The position numbers and the translations under genes were made by a program. Source: an uncultured Clostridia bacterium (GTDB taxonomy: Bacteria; Bacillota; Clostridia; Oscillospirales; Acutalibacteraceae). Taken from it: a stretch of DNA of 33,816 nt. The stretch is taken from contig CAMVBR010000006.1 in assembly GCA_947165755.1 (NCBI GenBank), positions 1 through 33,816 on the forward strand, read 5' to 3'. Below are positions 1 to 7,550 of the stretch, piece after piece. Within the stretch, counting starts at the first letter, position 1. Each line of letters opens with the position of its first letter. The notes under the pieces are model-generated. The model was not told the DNA's origin and searched no databases. It was given only the letters and a program-made list of their open reading frames with translations.

Positions 1-272
1 CTTTTTAAGGCCGCCTCCATGTAAATGCGCAGATTGTCTTTTACCTTTTCCTGTATCTCACGCAGATGCGAGATGTAATCCAGCACGCTGTCGTCCCTGT
101 CCGCGGAGCAAGGACCAATGATCAGCAGAAAACGGTCGTCTTTTCCCGTAAAAATATTCTCGATCTCTTTGGCGCGTCTTGCTACGGTCTCATGCATCTC
201 TGCGGTTAAGGGATACATCTCCTTTACCTCTTTGGGTATCGTCAGTTTCCGTTCAAAAACCATATTCATCAT
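1..272 (-). CDS. aroF: 3-deoxy-7-phosphoheptulonate (DAHP) synthase, type I, partial (N-terminal ~90 residues)
   Basis: This gene is cut by the left edge, so only the N-terminus is present. The enzyme condenses phosphoenolpyruvate and erythrose-4-phosphate, the first step of the shikimate pathway. The visible protein contains KDDRFLLIIGPCSADRDD, matching the GPCS phosphate-binding signature of AroF/AroG/AroH-type synthases. I start it at the ATG at 272, because a GGAG lies about nine bases upstream and overlaps the TAA of tyrA; ATGs at 269 and 263 are also in frame. It follows tyrA by 13 bases and is the last visible gene of the aromatic operon. The isozyme letter is a convention, and the feedback specificity cannot be judged from this fragment. 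Confidence 0.9.
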   Translation of the reverse strand, partial: MMNMVFERKLTIPKEVKEMYPLTAEMHETVARRAKEIENIFTGKDDRFLLIIGPCSADRDDSVLDYISHLREIQEKVKDNLRIYMEAALK

Positions 273-285
273 GGCGCATTTCTCC

Positions 286-1143
286 TTACTTTTTATCAAA
301 CAGCGCTCTTCTGGCGGTGGAAAGGCGCATTTTTGTTTTCAACGCATCGATATCTTCTCTTTCCAATATATCATGTATCTCATTCAATTCATCGGTAAAC
401 GTTCTGATTTCATCCAAAAGCGCATCTTTGTTCAGCAGAAACAGCTCGCTCCACATATTCTCATTGATGCGGGCAATGCGCGTCAGATCCCGGAAGGAAT
501 CGCCGGTATAATCCACAAGATGCTCGCTCTTGGAGCAGGTCATCAAACACATGGCAATGATATGCGTAAGCTGCGAAACGAACCCGATCATCTCATCGTG
601 CGCTTTGGGCGGCAGCGCCGAGATCCTTGCGAAATCCAGCGTTTCTCCGATCCCCTTGCATACTTCGATCGCATTGAACGTATTCGCGTCGGTTGGCACA
701 ACGATATAGTTCGCATCGAGAAAGATCCGATCGTCGCTGTTTTGAACCCCGTAAACCTCTTTACCGGCCATGGGGTGCGCAGCAATAAACTCCACGTCTT
801 TTCTCAGCATGCTTTGGATCTCGTATACCACGGGCGCTTTCACGCCGGTCACGTCGGAAATCACGGCCCCGCGCTTGAAAAAGCGCTGATTTTCTCCGAC
901 CCATTCCAAAAACACGTGTGGGTACAATGCAAAAATACAAAGATCCGCCTCCCCGACCAAAGCCGCGTCAACCGTACTTGCACCCTTCTCTATCAACCCC
1001 TTATCAAGGGCAAATCCGATCGCATTTTGGTCGGTATCGATCGCACTCACGTGGTATCCTCTCTTTGAGAACCCCATCGCGTAGCTGCCCCCGATCAACC
1101 CCAAACCGACGATCAGTATGCGCATATTTTTATCCAGCTTCAT
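286..1143 (-). CDS. tyrA: prephenate dehydrogenase
   Basis: This enzyme oxidatively decarboxylates prephenate to 4-hydroxyphenylpyruvate, the committed step to tyrosine. The 285-residue protein begins with a Rossmann motif (ILIVGLGLIGGS, about residues 9-20) and has the HPMAGKE substrate-binding motif in mid-protein. There is no obvious C-terminal ACT domain, so this is a short form with no visible tyrosine-sensing module. The ATG at 1143 lies inside the end of aroA (14-base overlap) with GGTGA nine bases upstream. An in-frame ATG at 1128 is possible but has a poorer ribosome binding site. The overlap implies translational coupling with aroA. Confidence 0.95.
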   Translation of the reverse strand: MKLDKNMRILIVGLGLIGGSYAMGFSKRGYHVSAIDTDQNAIGFALDKGLIEKGASTVDAALVGEADLCIFALYPHVFLEWVGENQRFFKRGAVISDVTGVKAPVVYEIQSMLRKDVEFIAAHPMAGKEVYGVQNSDDRIFLDANYIVVPTDANTFNAIEVCKGIGETLDFARISALPPKAHDEMIGFVSQLTHIIAMCLMTCSKSEHLVDYTGDSFRDLTRIARINENMWSELFLLNKDALLDEIRTFTDELNEIHDILEREDIDALKTKMRLSTARRALFDKK

Positions 1144-2344
1144 AATTGATTTTCACCTTCAGTTTTTCAAGATCCTCAAAAAATCCTGGATAGCTTTTCT
1201 TCACAGCTTCCGCGCCGTCGATCTCACCGCCGTACCGCGTACACAATACGGCAAGGCTCATTACGATCCGGTGATCGTTATGTCCCCATAAAACAGCGTT
1301 CGGGCTGTGCGTACAGGATGGCGGAATTTCGATTCGGTCTTCTCCGAGTTCCACGTTCACTCCGAATTTGGCAAGCTCCTGGGCCATGGCGGCGCCGCGA
1401 TCGCTCTCTTTTAAGGCCAATCGCTTCGTTCCCGTGAATACTCCTCCGTAGTGCATCGCGGCAAACGCAAACAGGACCGGCGCAAGATCGGGACAGTCTG
1501 AAATATCACAGCTTGAATACTCTTTCTTCAGCCGCGCGAAGTACTGTATACATACCTTATCGCCCTGCAGGGAATCTTCGCGAACACCGGAAATTTCCAT
1601 CGGCGCGCCGCACTCCCGCAAGGCATACAGGAACGCCGCGTTGGACCAATCCCCTTCATTCTCCGTTTCAACGGCTTTATAGGCCTGCCGACCCTTTACA
1701 TATAAAGCATTACCGCATATCCACCTTACAGAAATCCCAAATACAGAGAGAACTGCCACCGTGATATCGATATACGGCTTGCTTTCCACGCTACCGGTCA
1801 GGCGGATCTCGCTATCGCCGTCCAAAAGCGGCAGCGCAAATAACAACCCCGATACGAACTGGCTGCTGATATTCCCCGGGAATGTAAATATGCCCGAACG
1901 CAGCATCCCGTTTACAGTGATCGCCTCGCTTGTTTGCTCGAATTCAATCTCCTGCGAACGGCAAATTGCTTCGTAAACCTGCATCGGGCGCCGTAAAAGC
2001 GTTTCGCTCCCCTGCAGCACAACGCGCCGCCCGGCAAGCATACACAGCGGCATGAAAAACCGCATCGTACTTCCGCACTCGCGGCATGGGAGCGGTTCGT
2101 TGATTTTAAAACTCTTTCCGCCGACCCCATATACCGTAAGCGCGCTTTTTTTGTAATCCGTTTTTGCTCCAAGCGCATGCACACAGTCTATCGTTGCGCA
2201 TATATCGTCAGACAAAGATACATTTTTTATCGTGCTCTCTCCGTCTGCGAGCGCCGCGCACAGGATCAGCCGATGCGCATAGCTTTTGGAAGGCGGCGCC
2301 TGAATTCCGCCGGACGGCACAGAAGGTTCAATTTTTACTATCAT
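1130..2344 (-). CDS. aroA: 3-phosphoshikimate 1-carboxyvinyltransferase (EPSP synthase)
   Basis: This enzyme joins shikimate-3-phosphate and phosphoenolpyruvate, the sixth shikimate step. Visible family signatures are APPSKSYAHRLILCAAL near the N-terminus (the SKS shikimate-3-phosphate loop), CGSTMRFFMPL (the PEP-site glycine/threonine segment), ALKESDRG in the C-terminal half, and NDHRIVMSLAV near the end. At 404 residues it is slightly short for the family, but both halves of the double-domain fold are represented. Its start overlaps the end of aroQ by 17 bases, and its end overlaps tyrA. Confidence 0.96.
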   Translation of the reverse strand: MIVKIEPSVPSGGIQAPPSKSYAHRLILCAALADGESTIKNVSLSDDICATIDCVHALGAKTDYKKSALTVYGVGGKSFKINEPLPCRECGSTMRFFMPLCMLAGRRVVLQGSETLLRRPMQVYEAICRSQEIEFEQTSEAITVNGMLRSGIFTFPGNISSQFVSGLLFALPLLDGDSEIRLTGSVESKPYIDITVAVLSVFGISVRWICGNALYVKGRQAYKAVETENEGDWSNAAFLYALRECGAPMEISGVREDSLQGDKVCIQYFARLKKEYSSCDISDCPDLAPVLFAFAAMHYGGVFTGTKRLALKESDRGAAMAQELAKFGVNVELGEDRIEIPPSCTHSPNAVLWGHNDHRIVMSLAVLCTRYGGEIDGAEAVKKSYPGFFEDLEKLKVKINYEAG

Positions 2345-2774
2345 GATCGTAATTCTTTTTCAATAAGTCGATAGCTTCCAGATACCCCTTCACTCCGTGG
2401 CCCTTGATCGTTTTCACGCAAGCGGAACGGATATAACTGATTTTTCTGAAGGGTTCCCGCAGATCGGGATCGGAAATATGCACTTCCACCGCAGGGATCG
2501 CAACCGCCTTTAATGCGTCGAGCAGAGCAATGCTGGTATGCGTATACGCGCCGGGATTGATCACGATGCCGTCCGCATTTCCGTAAGCGGCCTGGATCCT
2601 GTCCACAAGATCCCCCTCATGATTCGATTGATACAATTCAACATCCACGTCAACTTTGTTTGCATGGTTCCTGATCTGTTCGCACAAGCCTTCATACGTG
2701 CAGCTTCCGTAGATCTCCGGCTCACGGATTCCAAGCATATTCAGATTCGGGCCGTTTATTACCAAAATCTTCAA
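2328..2774 (-). CDS. aroQ: 3-dehydroquinate dehydratase, type II, with a TTG start
   Basis: This enzyme dehydrates 3-dehydroquinate to 3-dehydroshikimate, the third shikimate step. The 148-residue length fits the type II family. Conserved parts are INGPNLNMLGIREPEIYG (containing the catalytic tyrosine), YQSNHEGDLVD, NPGAYTHTS and VEVHIS (the catalytic histidine). The start codon is TTG at 2774-2772: the preceding in-frame codon is a stop, the next ATG would remove the conserved N-terminal strand, and AGAAGG sits eight bases upstream. The TTG overlaps the TGA of the aroE-aroK gene as TTGA, so translation is probably coupled. Confidence 0.95.
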   Translation of the reverse strand: MKILVINGPNLNMLGIREPEIYGSCTYEGLCEQIRNHANKVDVDVELYQSNHEGDLVDRIQAAYGNADGIVINPGAYTHTSIALLDALKAVAIPAVEVHISDPDLREPFRKISYIRSACVKTIKGHGVKGYLEAIDLLKKNYDHDSKN

Positions 2775-4009
2775 TTAAAATGCCTTCTTTCTATTTCATA
2801 CGCAACTGCGGCAACGGCCGTATTATCATTGATAACGTCGTCCGCCGTATTGCAATAAATATCATACCGTTCACGGTATCTGTTAAATATAGCCTCTTTC
2901 GACAAGGCCAAGGGCCGATCGCCCGTGGGCGTCAACAATTCAGGGGAACGGTCAAGAAAATAAATGCGGCCGTTCATTTTCAATGCATCGGTATTTTCAA
3001 AATTCAGCACCGCGCCTCCGCCGGTAGAAATCACACAACCGGAGCGCGCAGAGATCTCTCTTATGATTTCCGTTTCAATTTTCCGGAATGCCGTTTCCCC
3101 ATGCAAACGGAAGATATCGGGAATCGAAACGCCGGTCTTATTCACGATACATTCGTCGGTATCAATAAACGGTCTGTGAAGCTTTTCGGAAAGAAGCTTG
3201 CCGATCGTCGTTTTTCCGCAGCCGGGCATACCGGTCAAAACGATATTCTGCTTTGCATTAAAAATATCTCTGAAGATCCGATCGGCTGTTCCCTCTTCCG
3301 CTTCGGTCTCCATAAAGATCTCATACGCCCTTACCGCCTGTGAAACGAGCATATACAATCCGGTTTGCGCTTGTAAACCTATTTTAGCCGCCGATGCGGT
3401 AAGCAACGTATGCAGAGGATTATACACTGCGTCCAATACCGCCTCCAAAGCAGGAAAAGCCTTTACGTCTATTGCGGACTCAAATAGATTCGGATACATA
3501 CCTACAGGCGTTGTATTGATTATGATTTGTATATCCGCGTGTTTTTTCAGCGCTTCCGCATAGGTGATCGCTCCGGGCTGCGCTCTTCTGCTTACCTTGT
3601 AAACCTCTGACGCCCCGAGCCGGGATGCTGTATACGCAGCGGTTTTTGAAGTGCCTCCGGTCCCGAGGATGAGCACCTTCTTCCCGTTAAGGGAGATTTT
3701 TTCTTTTTCGATGAGCGCCTGCATACCGAACGCATCCGTATTATACCCATACAGTTTTCCGTTTCTGTTTACAACGGTATTCACCGCGCCGATGGCAGCG
3801 GCGGTCTCGTCTGCGGCGTCAAGGTAAGGGATCACGGTTTGCTTATAAGGAATGGTCACGTTGATTGCGATAAAATCGCGGCGGAGCATAAAAGGACCGA
3901 CTTGGTCCGGCGCCAATTCCTTCAGCTCGTATGCATAAGATCCTATTTTTTCATGTATTTCCTTTGAAAAGCTGTGCGGCAGACGTTCTCCGATACAGCC
4001 GTATTTCAT
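2771..4009 (-). CDS. aroE-aroK: bifunctional shikimate dehydrogenase / shikimate kinase
   Basis: One 412-residue chain carries two consecutive pathway enzymes. Residues 1 to about 250 are shikimate dehydrogenase: HSFS at 12-15 (shikimate binding), NVTIPYK with the catalytic lysine near 56, GYNTD at 88-92, and the nucleotide loop LGTGGTSKTAA at 115-124. Residues from about 255 are shikimate kinase: Walker A GMPGCGKT at 260-267, DTD at 283-285, GGG at 330-332, and GDRPLAL toward the end. The ORF track starts at 4063, but the ATG at 4009 forms an ATGA overlap with the stop of aroC and has GGGAGG nine bases upstream, so I use it. No stop or frameshift separates the domains. The fusion would reduce NADP-linked dehydroshikimate and then phosphorylate the product. 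Confidence 0.95.
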   Translation of the reverse strand: MKYGCIGERLPHSFSKEIHEKIGSYAYELKELAPDQVGPFMLRRDFIAINVTIPYKQTVIPYLDAADETAAAIGAVNTVVNRNGKLYGYNTDAFGMQALIEKEKISLNGKKVLILGTGGTSKTAAYTASRLGASEVYKVSRRAQPGAITYAEALKKHADIQIIINTTPVGMYPNLFESAIDVKAFPALEAVLDAVYNPLHTLLTASAAKIGLQAQTGLYMLVSQAVRAYEIFMETEAEEGTADRIFRDIFNAKQNIVLTGMPGCGKTTIGKLLSEKLHRPFIDTDECIVNKTGVSIPDIFRLHGETAFRKIETEIIREISARSGCVISTGGGAVLNFENTDALKMNGRIYFLDRSPELLTPTGDRPLALSKEAIFNRYRERYDIYCNTADDVINDNTAVAAVAYEIERRHFN

Positions 4010-5106
4010 ATTATGTCGCCTCCCAGCCAATCCGTACCGTAACGAAGCGCAAGCTGATCGCAAAGAACAAGCGCCGTAATGCTATCCACAACAACACGCG
4101 CCCTATGCAATATTGCAGGGTCGTGCCGCCCCCTGATTTCCAGAGTTGCATCTTCCTTCGTGCCGGTGTTTACCGTTTGCTGCGGCTTTGCAATGGATGG
4201 GGTCGGTTTTACGGCGCAGCGGAAGATAACGGGCATACCGTTGGAGATTCCGCCGTTGACGCCGCCGTTATGATTGGTCGTTGTTCTAACACCGTCATTC
4301 GCCCAAACGATTGGGTCATTCGCTTCACTGCCACGCATCTCCGCGAATCCAAAGCCTGCGCCGAACTCCACGCCTTTTATGGCCGGAATGCTGAACAAGC
4401 CATGGGACAAAACGCTTTCCAACGAATCGAACCACGGCTCCCCTACGCCGGCAGGCAAACCGATCACAGCCGTTTCCAAAACGCCGCCAACACTGTCCTT
4501 TTCCAAGGCCGCGGCTTCGATCGCCGTTTTCATTTTCTCCCCCGCTTCTTCACAAATCACAGGAAAGGGGCTTTCATTCAATAATGTTATCTCGTTTTTC
4601 AAATCAGAAAAAGCATGATCCTGAATACCGGCGCAGTTCTTTATATGCGTTCCGATCGCAATACCCTTTTTACGCAATGCCGAAATCACGATCGCCCCTG
4701 CCGCCACCAAGGGCGCAGTCAGCCTGCCGCTGAAATGCCCGCCGCCGCGATAGTCCTCATACCCGTGATACTTAATATGCGCCGTTAAATCCGCATGGCC
4801 GGGACGGGGCAAAAACCGCACGTCCTCATAATCCGCGCTTTTTATATCTTTGTTCGGAAGAAGAATGCAAATCGGCGCGCCTGTGGTTATTTTATTGAAT
4901 ACACCGCTTACGATCTGAAACGAATCCTGCTCCTGCCTTGCAGTGGAGATCCTCCCCTGCGGTCTTCTGAGAAAAAGCTGATGCGCAATAAAATCACCGT
5001 CGATCGTAATCCCCGGCGCTATGCCGTCAAGCACGACGCCGATCGCATCTCCGTGGCTCTCTCCGAATAGCGTAATGCTTACACTGTTGCCAAACGTATT
5101 CTTCAT
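4006..5106 (-). CDS. aroC: chorismate synthase
   Basis: This enzyme converts EPSP to chorismate using reduced FMN, the last common step of the pathway. The 366-residue protein shows the family signatures FGESHGDAIG at the N-terminus, RRPQGRISTARQEQD, RPGHADLT, YRGGGHFSGRLTA, NHNGGVNGGISNGMPV and a C-terminal GRHDPAILHRA. All three classical chorismate synthase patterns are intact. It begins four bases after the stop of aroB with GAGG seven bases upstream, and ends in an ATGA overlap with the aroE-aroK fusion. Confidence 0.97.
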   Translation of the reverse strand: MKNTFGNSVSITLFGESHGDAIGVVLDGIAPGITIDGDFIAHQLFLRRPQGRISTARQEQDSFQIVSGVFNKITTGAPICILLPNKDIKSADYEDVRFLPRPGHADLTAHIKYHGYEDYRGGGHFSGRLTAPLVAAGAIVISALRKKGIAIGTHIKNCAGIQDHAFSDLKNEITLLNESPFPVICEEAGEKMKTAIEAAALEKDSVGGVLETAVIGLPAGVGEPWFDSLESVLSHGLFSIPAIKGVEFGAGFGFAEMRGSEANDPIVWANDGVRTTTNHNGGVNGGISNGMPVIFRCAVKPTPSIAKPQQTVNTGTKEDATLEIRGRHDPAILHRARVVVDSITALVLCDQLALRYGTDWLGGDII

Positions 5107-5110
5107 GCAA

Positions 5111-6124
5111 TTACCTCTTTATTATGCATTGCAGCCGATCCATAAGCTCTTCCGGCTGCATGATCGAACTGACATACGCACCGGGAGTATTCACAGTAGT
5201 TACCGCAATGCCGCTGCTTTCACTTTTCTTATCATGTTTCATCGCCTGCATGATCACGGCTTCATCCATTTCGATTTCCGTTGGAAGCGAAAGCTTTTCT
5301 AAAGCTTTTTTTACTCTCGGGCGCAGCTGCGTACCGCACATTGGCAGCATTCCCAACGCAACGCATTCGCCGTGGTATAATCCGTGCAAATCCTCTTCAC
5401 TTTCGATCGCGTGGCCGATCGTGTGACCGAAATTCAGGATCTTCCGAAGCCCCTGTTCCTTTTCGTCCTGCTCCACAACACTTTTCTTTATTTCGATCGA
5501 CCGAGTGATCACCGTATCCATATTTTCATAGACGTCCCCATGCTCAAACAAATCAAATAAAGCGCCGTCGGACGTCAACGACATTTTCAAGGCCTCCGCA
5601 AGCCCGTTTGAAATATGCCGCACAGGCAGAGTTTTCAGCACGTCCGGATCGATGAGAACGGCTTTCGGTTGATAAAAAGCCCCAACGATATTTTTTATGC
5701 CGTTCAGATTCACGGCTGTTTTCCCGCCGATCGAAGAATCCACCTGCGAAAGAACTGTAGTGGGAACGTTATAGAAATCCACGCCGCGCATATAACTTGC
5801 AGCGGTAAATCCTGCGAGGTCTCCCACCACGCCGCCGCCCACGGCGACGACGCAATCTTTTCGGGTAAACCCCAGCTCCAGCATTTTTGAGAGCAGCGCT
5901 TCAAACTGAAAAATACTTTTGCTCCGCTCCCCCTGCGGGATCGTATATACGTGCCCCTGCGCACATTGTTTTAATAATGTGTCCGCATAAACCGGGGGAA
6001 CGCCGGTGTCTGTCACAATAAAAACTTTTCTGTTCAGATCCAGGATCTCTCCTGCGCGGAAAAGGATCCCGTGCGAGAAGCAAATATCATACCCGTTCTG
6101 ATTTAAAGCCACATGAATCACCAT
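5111..6124 (-). CDS. aroB: 3-dehydroquinate synthase
   Basis: This NAD- and metal-dependent enzyme cyclises DAHP to 3-dehydroquinate, the second shikimate step. The protein has 337 residues. Recognisable segments are GERSKS, the nucleotide-binding VAVGGGVVGDLAGF, PTTVLSQVDSSIGGKTAVN, and the metal-ligand motifs GLAEALK, LNFGHTIGHAIE and YHGECVALGM. It starts at the ATG at 6124 with GAGG six bases upstream, 12 bases after pheA ends, and is followed by aroC after four bases. Confidence 0.96.
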   Translation of the reverse strand: MVIHVALNQNGYDICFSHGILFRAGEILDLNRKVFIVTDTGVPPVYADTLLKQCAQGHVYTIPQGERSKSIFQFEALLSKMLELGFTRKDCVVAVGGGVVGDLAGFTAASYMRGVDFYNVPTTVLSQVDSSIGGKTAVNLNGIKNIVGAFYQPKAVLIDPDVLKTLPVRHISNGLAEALKMSLTSDGALFDLFEHGDVYENMDTVITRSIEIKKSVVEQDEKEQGLRKILNFGHTIGHAIESEEDLHGLYHGECVALGMLPMCGTQLRPRVKKALEKLSLPTEIEMDEAVIMQAMKHDKKSESSGIAVTTVNTPGAYVSSIMQPEELMDRLQCIIKR

Positions 6125-6136
6125 ATTAAGCCTCGT

Positions 6137-7231
6137 TCATTCTGAAAGATTGATCTCTTTCGCGTAATGTCCTACGATCTTGAGCTGCTCACAGCATACG
6201 GAAAGCTCGCGCAGCATGCGTTTTCCCTCATCGCTGTTCTGGTCGCCCTTTGCCTCCACGTAAAAATAATACTGCCACGGAATATCTTTTACAGGACGGC
6301 TTCTGAGCACGCGCATATCAAAGCCGTGCGCCGAAATAATGTTCACCGCTTTGGCCAGCGCGCCAACGTCATTCTTTACCGTAAACAATAGAATAAAATG
6401 ATTCTCTGCCCCCACATATGTATTCTCGGAACGCGAGAACACGGCGAAACGGGTGGTATTGACAGACCGTTCATTGATATCATGATCCAATATCTGCAAG
6501 CCGTAAAGCTGAGCGGTTTCTTTGCTTGCGATAGCCGCAATATGCACGTCGTTCGACGAGGCAACCATTTTTGCGGCTGCTGCGGTATTGGAAGCCTGTA
6601 TTGCCTCATACCCGTTTTCTTTAATGTAAGCAGCGCACTGCATAAGGGCCTGCGGATGGCTCACTACTTTTTGAACGTCCGATAAATTCGCATTCGTGAT
6701 ACCAAGCAGATGGTGAATCACCGGCAGCGAATATACGCCGTTGATATACAGGGGGCCTTTGAACATCAGATCCACAACCTGCCCCACCTCACCGGCGGTA
6801 CTGTTCTCAATCGGCAGCACGCAGCAGTCACACTCCCCGTTCCGAACGGAAAAATAGGCCGAATCAAAATCGACGTAAGAAATGAGATTGCCCGATGGAA
6901 ATATCTTTTTTGCGGCAATTCCGGCGAAAGCGCCTTCCACGCCGCAGAACGCGATTTTCATTCCTTCCATCAACCGGCTCTGATACCGTTTGGAAATATC
7001 CATAACTGCCTGCAGAAAACTGACGTAATACGAGGTATAAACGGTATTATTCAGCATAGCGCTGTTTTTTTCAATAAGAACAGATTCTCTTTGCGGATCA
7101 AATACAGGCAAACCGTTTTCCGTTTTATACCGTGCAATTATTTCCGCCGCGTTCAGCCGGGATTCAAACAACAAAGCCATTTCCCGGTCGATTCTGTCGA
7201 TTTCCTGCCTTGCCTTATCCAAGTCACTCAT
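6137..7231 (-). CDS. pheA: bifunctional chorismate mutase / prephenate dehydratase (P-protein)
   Basis: This is the first gene of the aromatic operon; it converts chorismate through prephenate to phenylpyruvate. Residues 1 to about 85 are an AroQ-class chorismate mutase helical domain. Residues from about 91 to 270 are prephenate dehydratase, with PIENSTAGE at 140-148, SHPQALMQC at 191-199 and the catalytic TTRF at 259-262. Residues from about 278 form an ACT domain. The ACT phenylalanine-binding motifs, classically GALV and ESRP, read GALA (290-293) and RSRP (310-313), so feedback control may differ. AGGAGG lies eight bases before the ATG. An attenuator-like terminator sits just upstream. 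Confidence 0.95.
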   Translation of the reverse strand: MSDLDKARQEIDRIDREMALLFESRLNAAEIIARYKTENGLPVFDPQRESVLIEKNSAMLNNTVYTSYYVSFLQAVMDISKRYQSRLMEGMKIAFCGVEGAFAGIAAKKIFPSGNLISYVDFDSAYFSVRNGECDCCVLPIENSTAGEVGQVVDLMFKGPLYINGVYSLPVIHHLLGITNANLSDVQKVVSHPQALMQCAAYIKENGYEAIQASNTAAAAKMVASSNDVHIAAIASKETAQLYGLQILDHDINERSVNTTRFAVFSRSENTYVGAENHFILLFTVKNDVGALAKAVNIISAHGFDMRVLRSRPVKDIPWQYYFYVEAKGDQNSDEGKRMLRELSVCCEQLKIVGHYAKEINLSE

Positions 7232-7249
7232 ACCAAAATCCTCCTGCAG

Positions 7250-7289
7250 TAAAGAAAAACCACCGCATTTATGAAAAAATAAGCGGTGG
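7250..7289 (-). terminator. intrinsic terminator in the pheA leader (candidate attenuator)
   Basis: Read on the minus strand, CCACCGC pairs with GCGGTGG, with an inner TTAT/ATAA helix, followed by TTTTTCTTT. It lies between the promoter at 7413-7441 and the pheA ribosome binding site, so transcripts must pass it before entering the operon. No T run follows the hairpin on the plus strand, so it acts in the operon direction. A leader segment CCGCAT at 7384-7389 is complementary to ATGCGG in the 3' arm and could form an alternative structure. The effector is not identified. Confidence 0.75.
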
Positions 7290-7344
7290 AAAAAACACTA
7301 TTCAGATCCGAAGGGGTCTTTATAATGTAAAATCCATCGCGATA

Positions 7345-7386
7345 TTAAAATAGAAGTAAAAGCTGTGCTGAAGATGCATATTTCAT
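7345..7386 (-). CDS. possible 13-codon leader peptide of the aromatic operon
   Basis: A short ORF encodes MKYASSAQLLLLF. It starts about 20 bases after the predicted transcription start, behind AAAGGAAG spaced four bases from the ATG. It contains one Tyr and one Phe, the products of the operon, but no run of aromatic codons as in classical enterobacterial leaders. The case rests on position and ribosome binding site only. A second mini-ORF (MDFTL) follows further down the leader. Confidence 0.35.
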   Translation of the reverse strand: MKYASSAQLLLLF

Positions 7387-7412
7387 GCGGCTTCCTTTCA
7401 TAAGTTATTTTG

Positions 7413-7441
7413 ATTGTATTATACATAAATCATTTTGTCAA
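7413..7441 (-). promoter_or_regulatory. promoter of the aromatic operon
   Basis: The minus strand reads TTGACA, 17 bases, TACAAT, a near-consensus housekeeping promoter. Transcription would start near 7406, giving a leader of roughly 175 bases before pheA that contains the small ORF and the terminator hairpin. I saw no T-box sequence in this leader. Confidence 0.8.
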
Positions 7442-7498
7442 CTTAAAATTAATTAATTTATATAATTTACATTATTTTTTTCAATCTTTATGTCTCAC

Positions 7499-7527
7499 TT
7501 GAAAAAGCGCATATCCTTTGATACAAT
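7499..7527 (+). promoter_or_regulatory. promoter of the FAD oxidoreductase gene
   Basis: TTGAAA, 17 bases, TACAAT. The predicted start near 7534 falls right at the ribosome binding site, so the transcript would have a very short leader. About 57 AT-rich bases separate it from the divergent aromatic promoter; I see no clear operator in them. Confidence 0.7.
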
Positions 7528-7550
7528 GATCGGTGAAAGGTGGTTTTTTT

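Noticed and set aside
118-1068. 316-residue plus-strand ORF
   Set aside because: It is antisense to tyrA and aroF, which have intact family motifs on the other strand.
7250-7406. T-box riboswitch in the pheA leader
   Set aside because: The conserved T-box sequence and specifier-loop layout are not visible; only a terminator and short ORFs are.
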